A stretch of DNA of 35,370 bases from an uncultured Acidobacteriota bacterium (lineage in GTDB: Bacteria; Pseudomonadota; Alphaproteobacteria; Caulobacterales; Hyphomonadaceae), in assembly GCA_937881755.1 (NCBI GenBank), contig CALGEF010000196.1:1-35370 (forward strand), in the 5' to 3' direction. The notes below the pieces were generated by a model. The model was not told the origin of the DNA, searched no databases, and was given only the letters and a program-made list of their open reading frames with translations. Positions 1-7,612 of this stretch are shown here, in pieces (the stretch's first letter is position 1; each line of letters begins with the position of its first letter). The translations under genes were made by a program, and so were the position numbers.

Positions 1-556
1 GGAGCATCTCGGTGTCGATATAGCCGGGGGCGACGACGTTCGAGGTGATGCCCTTCTTGGCGCCTTCATAGGCGAGGGCCTTGGTGAAGCCGATCAGGCC
101 GGCCTTGGCGGCGGAATAGTTCGCCTGCGTGAACTGGCCTTTCTGGCCGTTGATCGAGGAGATGTTGATGATGCGGCCGAAATTGCGGTCGCGCATGCCG
201 TCCCAGACCTGGCGGGTGACGTTGAATGCGGAGGTGAGGTCGACGTTGATCACTTCCTGCCATTGGGCGAGGGTCATCTTGTGGAAAGGCGCGTCGCGCG
301 TAATGCCGGCATTGTTAACCAGGATGTCGACCGGTCCCACTTCGGCTTCGACGGCCTTCAGGCCTTCGCCGACTGCGCCATAATCGGCCACATCGAATTT
401 GAAAACCTTGATGCCGGTTGCTTTGGAGAACTCGGCGGCGGCGGCGTCATTGCCGCCGTAATTGGCCGCAACGGTGTAACCCTTGGCCTTCAGCATCTCG
501 CTGATGGCCTTGCCGATGCCCCGTGTTCCGCCTGTGACCAGTGCTGTACGCGCCAT
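1..556 (-). CDS. phaB: Acetoacetyl-CoA reductase (SDR family), 3' end truncated by window edge
   Basis: Manual minus-strand translation from ATG at 556: MARTALVTGGTRGIGKAISEMLKAKGYTVAANYGG...NNAGITRD...INISSINGQKGQFTQANYSAAKAGLIGFTKALA...; PhaB-type SDR motifs; divergent from phaR. Not in the ORF track because it runs off the edge. Confidence 0.93.
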   Translation of the reverse strand, partial: MARTALVTGGTRGIGKAISEMLKAKGYTVAANYGGNDAAAAEFSKATGIKVFKFDVADYGAVGEGLKAVEAEVGPVDILVNNAGITRDAPFHKMTLAQWQEVINVDLTSAFNVTRQVWDGMRDRNFGRIINISSINGQKGQFTQANYSAAKAGLIGFTKALAYEGAKKGITSNVVAPGYIDTEML

Positions 557-705
557 TTAAAGTCGTCCTCCCGTTTGAGTTTTTCTAGTGAACCTGCCTG
601 CAACTTCAATACCGCATTGGTCAAGCGCGTCTTTTGTGCGATCATTTCGCACTAGCACAATAATTGCTTGCCCGGCACGGACCCGGCGAGAACTAGGGCG
701 AGGAC

Positions 706-1284
706 ATGGCCAAGACAAATGGATCGGGTGGACCGATCATCATCAAGAAGTATGCGAACCGGCGTCTCTACGACACGTCGACCTCTTCTTACGTGACGCT
801 GGACCATCTTTCGGACCTCGTGCGCGAGGGCCGGGACTTTGAAGTCCGCGATGCCAAGACAGGCGATGATCTCACGCGGCAGGTTCTGACCCAGATCATC
901 TTCGAGCAGGAAACCAAGGGGCAGGGCGCCCTGCCGCTGAACTTCCTGCGCCAGTTGATCGGCTTCTATGGCGGCGGCGCGCAGACCTTCCTGCCGGCCT
1001 TCCTCGACATGTCGATGAACTCGTTCTCGGACTCGCAGAAGGAATGGCGCAAGGTTGCCAATCCGATGAACCTGCTCGAGGCGCAGGCCCAGCGCAATAT
1101 GGTGATGTTCGAGCAGGCCATGAAGATGTTCGTGCCGACCGTGTTCCAGGCAAGCCGCAATGACCGGGCGTCACCGGCGGCGGCCAATCCGTTCCTCGAA
1201 TACCAGGCCGAAGCGATGGCCGCGATGCAGGAGCAGATGGAGCTGATCCAGAAGCAGCTGAGCGAGATTTCCCGCAAGGACTAG
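706..1284 (+). CDS. phaR: Polyhydroxyalkanoate synthesis repressor PhaR
   Basis: IIIKKYANRRLYDTSTSSYVTLDHLSDLVREGRDFEVRDAKTGDDLTRQVLTQIIFEQE is the characteristic PhaR N-terminal DNA-binding domain. Confidence 0.95.
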   Translation: MAKTNGSGGPIIIKKYANRRLYDTSTSSYVTLDHLSDLVREGRDFEVRDAKTGDDLTRQVLTQIIFEQETKGQGALPLNFLRQLIGFYGGGAQTFLPAFLDMSMNSFSDSQKEWRKVANPMNLLEAQAQRNMVMFEQAMKMFVPTVFQASRNDRASPAAANPFLEYQAEAMAAMQEQMELIQKQLSEISRKD

Positions 1285-1303
1285 GCCTGCTGCAGGCTCC
1301 ATG

Positions 1304-1338
1304 AAAAAACCGGAAACGCAGGCGCGTTTCCGGTTTTT
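1304..1338 (+). terminator. Rho-independent terminator after phaR (convergent, possibly bidirectional)
   Basis: aaaaaccggaaacg-caggcg-cgtttccggttttt: long perfect inverted repeat with flanking A and T runs. Confidence 0.85.
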
Positions 1339-1353
1339 GCCCTCTGGCTTCGT

Positions 1354-1938
1354 TCAGATGTTGCCGTCAACACCGAAGTCGCGGCGGGCTGAGACGATGG
1401 TGACGATCACGCCTGCCAGTACATCGAGCAGTGTCATCGCCATCAGGATGAAGAAGGTGGAGGTTGCGAAGTTCGGCATCAGCAGGAACTGTACGAGGCA
1501 GATGATGAAGAGCAGCAGTGAGATGCCGTGATTGATGATCGTGGCGGTGCCGGTGCTGGTCGATTTCAGGATTTCGAGGAAGAGGAAGGTGACCGCGAGC
1601 AGGACGATCGCGTCGCCCTTGGTGAGCACCCATTCGACGCCGGAAATCATCGGCAGCCCAAGGAAGCGTTCGGCCAGAAGGCCGCTGATCGGCGCCTGTC
1701 CGGCACGGATCAGTTCACCGGCTGCGCCCGTCATCTCGACGGAGCCGCCCGCGAGGGCGATCAGGTTGTAGAGAATGACTGGAATGACCAGCAGCGGAAA
1801 AATTCCGAATATCAGACGCATTGGTGACCCCTGTTGCTGCGCGCCGTCACCAGCCTTGCGTTTTTCGCTCTGCCGCTCCATCCGGGCAACAGTTGCGGCA
1901 GCGATGGCGACTTTTTCGTCCCGAGAACCCATGTCCAC
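1354..1938 (-). CDS. Conserved hypothetical multi-pass membrane protein
   Basis: 194-aa ORF with several hydrophobic segments (MRLIFGIFPLLVIPVILYNLIALAGG; IVLLAVTFLFLEIL; LLLFIICLVQFLLM; FILMAMTLLDVLAGVIVTIV). Confidence 0.8.
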   Translation of the reverse strand: MDMGSRDEKVAIAAATVARMERQSEKRKAGDGAQQQGSPMRLIFGIFPLLVIPVILYNLIALAGGSVEMTGAAGELIRAGQAPISGLLAERFLGLPMISGVEWVLTKGDAIVLLAVTFLFLEILKSTSTGTATIINHGISLLLFIICLVQFLLMPNFATSTFFILMAMTLLDVLAGVIVTIVSARRDFGVDGNI

Positions 1939-2028
1939 CCTGTGGTGTGATCGACATAACGGATTAGTGTTTACCGTATCGCGGGGAAGGTGGCGAGCAG
2001 ATTTGCAGCGGCCGTGGGGCCCGGGCGG

Positions 2029-2403
2029 TCAGCTGTCCTTGCGCTCGAATTCGGCCTCGCCGGAACGATGATGCAGCTGAAGGTTGAGGAGTATTCCCTT
2101 GGCCGCCGGCAGGAGCCACATCGACAGGCCGGTGATCACCAGTGCGACAAACACGATGGCGCCCGCCTTCATCAGCGGCGGCAGGGGACTCATCGGGATC
2201 AGGAACAGGAAAGGCGCGGTCAGGATCAGCACGCCGAAGCCGACGAAGAAGGCCGGGCCGTCCGCCGTGTCGGCGGCGCGCATGTCCCGGCCGCAATGCG
2301 GGCATACCTCGTTAAGCTTCAGATAGGCCGAAAACAGGCGGCCTTCGCCGCAGCCGCCGCAGCGCTGGCGCAGGCCATAAAGTACCGGGGCTGTGTCGTT
2401 CAT
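2029..2403 (-). CDS. DUF983 family protein
   Basis: RCGGCGEGRLFSAYLKLNEVCPHCGRDMRAADTADGPAFFVGFGVLIL: paired CxxC motifs plus TM segments typical of DUF983. Confidence 0.9.
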   Translation of the reverse strand: MNDTAPVLYGLRQRCGGCGEGRLFSAYLKLNEVCPHCGRDMRAADTADGPAFFVGFGVLILTAPFLFLIPMSPLPPLMKAGAIVFVALVITGLSMWLLPAAKGILLNLQLHHRSGEAEFERKDS

Positions 2404-2527
2404 CCGGGCAGGGTGGGCGCCGCGCCGCCACTCCGCACCGTGTCAAAGCCCCGCGCGCCCCCTTGACGCATCGGGGTCCATTGCCCACCAAGCAGCCGCG
2501 CCAGGCCCCTGCAGAGAAGTGCCCGTC

Positions 2528-3463
2528 ATGACCGACCCTGTCTTTCCGCGTATCGCCATCATCGGGGCGGGCCTGATCGGCTCCTCGATCGCCCGGGCGG
2601 CACGCGAATATGGCACGGCCGGCGAGATCGTCCTTTACGACGCCAATCCGGACGTGCGGGCCCGTGCGGCAGAGATCGGCCTCGGCGAAGTCGCCCCATC
2701 GCTGGAAGCCGCCGTGGCGCAGGCCGATTGCGTGATCCTGTGCGTGCCGGTTGGCGCGCTGGGCAATGTCGCTGCCGGGGCAGTGCCGGCGATGAAGGAT
2801 GGCGCCATCCTGACGGATGTCGGCTCCGTGAAAAGCGAAGCGGCGCGCGCGCTGTCGGCCGCCGCCGATGGGCGCATTCACATGATCCCCGGGCATCCGA
2901 TTGCGGGCACCGAACAATCCGGCCCCGATGCCGGCTTCCCGACGCTGTTCCAGGGGGCCTGGCATATCCTGACGCCGGTCGAGACCGGGGCGGCGGGAGA
3001 GGCGGAGGCGCTGGCACAGCTCACGGCGTTCTGGAAAGGGCTCGGCGCCAAGGTGGAATCTATGGACGCGGCGCGGCATGACCGCGTGCTGGCGATCACC
3101 TCGCACCTGCCGCACCTGATTGCGTTCAACATTGTCGCAACCGCCTTCGACATGGAAACGGTCGAACAGGGCGAAGTCGTCAAATACTCCGCTGGCGGAT
3201 TTCGCGACTTCACGCGGATCGCGGCGTCTGACCCGGTGATGTGGCGCGACGTGTTCCTGAATAACCGCGAGGCCGTTCTGGAATGCCTCGGGCGGTTCTC
3301 CGAAGACCTTGCCGCCCTGCAGCGCGCTATTCGCTGGGGCGACGGCGACATGCTGATGCGCGAGTTCACGCGGGCCCGGACGATCCGCAAGGCAATCATC
3401 GATGCGGGTCAGGATTCCGGCGCGGTGAACTTCGGGCGGAACGTTCCGAAGGCGGAGGAGTAG
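2528..3463 (+). CDS. tyrA: Prephenate/arogenate dehydrogenase
   Basis: MTDPVFPRIAIIGAGLIGSSIARAARE... Rossmann GxGLIGxS; DVGSVKSE; HPIAGTEQSGPDAG; HLPHLIAF. Start chosen at 2528 rather than ORF-track 2393. Confidence 0.92.
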   Translation: MTDPVFPRIAIIGAGLIGSSIARAAREYGTAGEIVLYDANPDVRARAAEIGLGEVAPSLEAAVAQADCVILCVPVGALGNVAAGAVPAMKDGAILTDVGSVKSEAARALSAAADGRIHMIPGHPIAGTEQSGPDAGFPTLFQGAWHILTPVETGAAGEAEALAQLTAFWKGLGAKVESMDAARHDRVLAITSHLPHLIAFNIVATAFDMETVEQGEVVKYSAGGFRDFTRIAASDPVMWRDVFLNNREAVLECLGRFSEDLAALQRAIRWGDGDMLMREFTRARTIRKAIIDAGQDSGAVNFGRNVPKAEE

Positions 3464-3466
3464 CCG

Positions 3467-4039
3467 CTAGCGGGGCGCGCGTTTGGCCAGGATCCGCTGC
3501 AGGGTGCGGCGATGCATGTTGAGGCGGCGGGCGGTTTCCGAGACGTTGTGGTTGCACAGCTCGTAGACGCGCTGGATGTGTTCCCAGCGCACGCGGTCGG
3601 CCGACATCGGGTTCTCGGGCGGCGCGGGGCGTTCGTCCTGGGTGGCGGTCAGGGCACGGATGATGTCTTCCACATCGGCGGGCTTCGAGAGGTAATCGAC
3701 CGCGCCGGCCTTTACGGCGGCGACGGCGGTCGCGATGGCGCCGTAACCGGTGAGGATCACCGCGCGGGCATCGGGCCGCGCCTTCTGGAGAACTTCGACG
3801 ACTTCGAGGCCGCTGCCGTCTTCGAGGCGCAGGTCCAGCACGGCAAAGGCGGGCGGGTTGAGGCGGGCGATATCCTTGCCCTCAGCGACGGTGGAGACCG
3901 CCGAGACGATAAAGCCGCGCTGGGCGAGCGCCCGGGCGAGGCGCTGCACGAACGGGCCATCATCGTCCATCACGAGACAGGTCTTGTCGTCGCGCGCTTC
4001 AAGGCTCGGGTGCACGTTCACGGGGGCGGGGCGGTCCAT
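3467..4039 (-). CDS. regA: Response regulator of the RegA/PrrA/ActR family
   Basis: Receiver (CLVMDDDGPF...FAVLDLRLEDGSGLEVV...VDYLSKPAD) plus Fis-type HTH ending RRLNMHRRTLQRILAKRAPR; next to regB. Start chosen at 4039 (MDRPAPVNVHPS). Confidence 0.94.
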   Translation of the reverse strand: MDRPAPVNVHPSLEARDDKTCLVMDDDGPFVQRLARALAQRGFIVSAVSTVAEGKDIARLNPPAFAVLDLRLEDGSGLEVVEVLQKARPDARAVILTGYGAIATAVAAVKAGAVDYLSKPADVEDIIRALTATQDERPAPPENPMSADRVRWEHIQRVYELCNHNVSETARRLNMHRRTLQRILAKRAPR

Positions 4040-4098
4040 AGGACGGGTTCCTGAATGCAGATCTTTATCAAAAAGTAAATATAGGGCCAATCGGCCTT

Positions 4099-5466
4099 TT
4101 AGTCCAAACTGCGCGGCAATAAGGCGCGAAGAGGCCAGACTGCCTGTACCACGGCGCCGGTAGCAGGCGGCGTTCGGTTACGCGAGGCAATTCGCCCGCC
4201 GGTGCGCTCGATCAGCGTCTTGGCGATGAAGAAACCGAGGCCCATGTCGCCGCCGCCGAGGCGGGCTTCGGACCGGTCGGAGATGTAGGGCTCGCCGAGT
4301 TTAGGGATCACTTCTGAGGAAAAGCCGGGGCCGTCATCCATAATGGTGATGATTACCTGATCGCTGGTCCAGCTGGCAGTCGCCTCGACGCGGGTGGCGG
4401 CGAAGCTGACGGCGTTCTCTATGAAGGCGCCGAGGGCGTGCAGGATTTCCGGGCTGCGCTCGATCACCGGTGGGCGGGGCGTGCTGCCATCGCCAGCGGT
4501 CGCGCGTACAATGACCGCGACGCCTAGGCCTTTCATGGGGGCTGCGGCCTCCTCGACGAGGGCGTCCAGCGGCATGCGGGCGTGTACGATGTCGGTGGCG
4601 TCGCGCGCTTCGCGGATGGCTGACAGGATGGCGCGGCAGCGGTCGGCCTGTTCGGCGATCAGGCGGATATCCTCGGCATGCGGATCGCCCGGTGCCAGCT
4701 CGCGCACCAGTTCCTTGGCGACGAGGTGGATGGTGGCGAGCGGGGTGCCGAGTTCGTGCGCGGTCATCGCCGACATGGCGCCGAGGGCGGAGAGTTTCTG
4801 CTCGCGCGCCATCACGACGCTGGCGGCGTCGAGCGCGCGCACGAGGCGGGCCTCATCCTGGCTGACGCGGGCGGCCGACAGGGTGAAGAACACCGTGCCG
4901 ACGGCGAGGGCGGCAAACTGGCCCCACTGGAAGAGGATCGGCAGGTGGGTGCCGCCAGCCTCGGTCCAGGGCAGGGGGAGGCTGACGAGCGGCATGACGG
5001 CGGCCATCACGAGAGCGGTGACGGCAACGAAGGTGGCGGGCAGGAAGCTGAGGCTGAGCGCGGCGACGGTGACCGGGGCAAGCAGCAGGAGAAGGAAGGG
5101 ATTCGACAGGCCGCCGGTGACGGCGATCAGCGCGGCGAGCTGGACCGTGTCGAAGCCGAGCTGGGACGCGGCCTCCCAGCTGCGCGTGAGGCGCTGTGAG
5201 GGGAAGGCGAAGGACAGGAAGACGTTGAGCCAGGCCGAGGCGGCGATAATGGCGAGGCAGAGCGCCAGCGCCAGCTGGAAGCCGAGGCCGAAGTAGACCA
5301 GCAGCACGGCGCTCGTCTGACCGCCGACGGCGAGCCAGCGCAGGGTGATGAAGGTGCGCAGGCGTGTGCGGCCGAGGGCTGACTGGGCCGAGCCGAGCCC
5401 TTCAGGCGCCAGCGTGAAGATGGCGTCCTCAAATCCTGCCCGCGAATCCCGTGCGCCCTCGTCCAT
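4099..5466 (-). CDS. regB: Sensor histidine kinase of the RegB/PrrB/ActS family
   Basis: Six-TM N-terminus with GGLSNPF; H-box SALGAMSAMTAHELGTPLATIHL; HATPase with DDGPGF and GGGDMGLGFFIAKTLIE. ORF track starts at 5502; a start at 5466 avoids overlap with senC. Confidence 0.93.
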   Translation of the reverse strand: MDEGARDSRAGFEDAIFTLAPEGLGSAQSALGRTRLRTFITLRWLAVGGQTSAVLLVYFGLGFQLALALCLAIIAASAWLNVFLSFAFPSQRLTRSWEAASQLGFDTVQLAALIAVTGGLSNPFLLLLLAPVTVAALSLSFLPATFVAVTALVMAAVMPLVSLPLPWTEAGGTHLPILFQWGQFAALAVGTVFFTLSAARVSQDEARLVRALDAASVVMAREQKLSALGAMSAMTAHELGTPLATIHLVAKELVRELAPGDPHAEDIRLIAEQADRCRAILSAIREARDATDIVHARMPLDALVEEAAAPMKGLGVAVIVRATAGDGSTPRPPVIERSPEILHALGAFIENAVSFAATRVEATASWTSDQVIITIMDDGPGFSSEVIPKLGEPYISDRSEARLGGGDMGLGFFIAKTLIERTGGRIASRNRTPPATGAVVQAVWPLRALLPRSLD

Positions 5467-5520
5467 CGGCGGACTTATGCGGCAGGCTGTCGCTTGCGCC
5501 AAGCAAAGGTTTGCGGGCTA

Positions 5521-6162
5521 ATGCGGCGCATGCGCACCCTTCTGCAGATCGTACTCGCCGCCGCCGCCCTGGCCGCCTGTTCACCTGGCGGCGAGGCCGG
5601 CGACCCGGCTGCGGCGCCTGTGGCCGCCAGGTCCGGCGGCGTTCAATCAGGCTGTCTCAGCCGCGCCTACCCGGAAATCGGCGGGCCGGTCACGCTGGTC
5701 TCCAGTACCGGCGCGCGGGTGACCGAGGCCGACTTCAAGGGCCGGCCCACGCTGATCTATTTCGGCTTCACCTATTGCCCGGATGTCTGCCCGATGACGC
5801 TCCAGACCGTCGCCGCCGCTTACCGGAAGCTTCCGGACGGGACCGAGTGGCCTCAGACGCTGCTGATCAGCGTGGATCCGGGCCGTGATACGCCGCAGGC
5901 TCTGGCCACCTATGTCGCCAGCAAGGCGTTTCCGGAGGGCCTGCAGGGACTGACCGGGACGGAGGCAGAGATCCGCGCGGCGGCCGATGCCTTCAAGGCG
6001 GACTATTCGCGCGTCGACCAGCCGGGCAGCCTGGCCGAATACACGATGGATCACACGAGCCTGCTCTACCTCATGGACGAGGAGTGGAAGCTCAGGACCT
6101 TCTTCACCCACCAGGACACGCCGGACACGATTGCGGCCTGTCTTGAAGAGGTGATGGGGTAG
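5521..6162 (+). CDS. senC: SCO1/SenC/PrrC family protein (copper chaperone/thioredoxin-like), lipoprotein-type signal
   Basis: MRRMRTLLQIVLAAAALAACSPGG lipobox; YFGFTYCPDVCPMTLQT CxxxC; VDPGRDTPQAL; distal His in DHTSLLYLMD. Confidence 0.93.
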   Translation: MRRMRTLLQIVLAAAALAACSPGGEAGDPAAAPVAARSGGVQSGCLSRAYPEIGGPVTLVSSTGARVTEADFKGRPTLIYFGFTYCPDVCPMTLQTVAAAYRKLPDGTEWPQTLLISVDPGRDTPQALATYVASKAFPEGLQGLTGTEAEIRAAADAFKADYSRVDQPGSLAEYTMDHTSLLYLMDEEWKLRTFFTHQDTPDTIAACLEEVMG

Positions 6163-6764
6163 GGGGCAGACCGTTCCGGCGGCCTTCGGCCGGGCGCGGC
6201 GGTTTCCGGGTATATGATCTCTGCCCGCACGCTATTGCCCGGCATGACAAGACAGCGCTGGCCGGTTTCCTGACAGATGACGAGGTCGCCGGTCCGGTCA
6301 TTGGATCCGCCCCTGGAGAAAAAGCGGCTGCGGGGGCCCTCTCTTGTCTCGCCTGAAAGGGAAGTGGAGGGGTCGGTGGCTTCGCCGCGCGGACCGACGG
6401 TATCGAAAAACTGGATGGCTGGAAATTTCTGCCGGGTACGGATGGGGAACTGCGCGCTCACCATGGCCGCCGTATTGATGCCGAAGGCCTCAACCAGCCG
6501 CTGGCAGACCGCCTCCGAGGGGACCGGTTTGCCGGTTTCCTGTTTGGACAGACAGGACTGTTCGATACGCGCCCTGGCCGCCGCTGCAGGCTGCATCCAG
6601 CCAGGTCCGGCAAGCCGGTTTTTCAGGTATTCGCAGGAATGGCAGGCACACACCTGGAACAATCGGGAGTATCCGGAACTGTCAGACCAGCCGGGGCGGG
6701 CTGCCTCGCGCCGGCCTAGAACTCGTCCGCGCCGCCCGGATTGCGCCTGCGGCGAATCAGCCAC
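6066..6764 (-). other. Unresolved ORF in the senC-GT2 gap; coding status uncertain
   Basis: 232-aa open frame with Cys-rich stretch (VCACHSCEYLKNRL) and no family I recognise; its 3' part lies antisense to senC and its 5' part overlaps the GT2 3' end. Confidence 0.25.
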
Positions 6765-7447
6765 ATGACGCCGCGCAGGTCGGAGAGGGCGTCATTCAGG
6801 CGGCCGAAATTGGTGTAGTTGGATTTGCCTGTGCCGCGCGGGCGGTGGTTCACATTGCGGAATTCCACGCCGTGCCCTTCAGCCCGCATCAGCGCCGGCA
6901 TGTAGCGGTGCATGTGGTCGAAATAGGGAAGCATCACGTAGGCCGCGCGGTGCATCACCTTGATGCCGCAGCCAGAGTCGTCGCAGTCGTCACGCAGCAT
7001 CCGCTGGCGGATATTGTTGGCAAACCGGCTGCCGAATTTCTTCCACGCCGAATCCTGCCGGCTGGCGCGGCGACCCATCACCATCTTCAGGCCGTGGGGC
7101 GCGTCGGCGCGGGTCAGCTGGCGGTAGAGGTCTGGCAGGTCGGCCGGGTCGTTCTGGCCGTCGCCGTCGAGCGTGCCGACGACCGGGGCGCGGGCGCCAA
7201 GGATGCCGGAGCGGATCGCGCGGCTCTGGCCGGCATTGGCGCGGTGGCCGAGCACGCGCAGCATAGGGTACTCTGCCTTCAGGGCCATCAGGCGGGCGCG
7301 GGTATCGTCGGTGGACGCATCGTCGACGAACACCATCTCGAAGGCGCGCCCCTCGAGCGCCGCGGCGATTTCGCCGACAAGGGTTGCGACGTTGCCGGCC
7401 TCATTGTGGACGGGCACGACGACGGAGAATTCGGCAGCTTCGGTCAA
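6716..7447 (-). CDS. Family 2 glycosyltransferase (dolichyl/undecaprenyl-phosphate sugar synthase-like)
   Basis: FSVVVPVHNEAGNVATLVGEIAAAL...MVFVDDASTDDT...GTLDGDGQNDPADLPDL...GKSNYTNFGRLNDALSDLRGVMWL. Confidence 0.93.
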   Translation of the reverse strand: MTEAAEFSVVVPVHNEAGNVATLVGEIAAALEGRAFEMVFVDDASTDDTRARLMALKAEYPMLRVLGHRANAGQSRAIRSGILGARAPVVGTLDGDGQNDPADLPDLYRQLTRADAPHGLKMVMGRRASRQDSAWKKFGSRFANNIRQRMLRDDCDDSGCGIKVMHRAAYVMLPYFDHMHRYMPALMRAEGHGVEFRNVNHRPRGTGKSNYTNFGRLNDALSDLRGVMWLIRRRRNPGGADEF

Positions 7448-7612
7448 ATTGCCCTCATCCCGGCCAGGTGCGCCAAAGACGGCGCGTCAGTAAACGGCGC
7501 CTATTACCGGGCCTCGCCTGCAAAATCGAGGCCCTGATGACATTTGCTCCAGCCCGGGTGTTTCGGCCAAATTCGCAAGACGCCGCAGCAAACCTGCGCT
7601 AAATGGCCGGCC

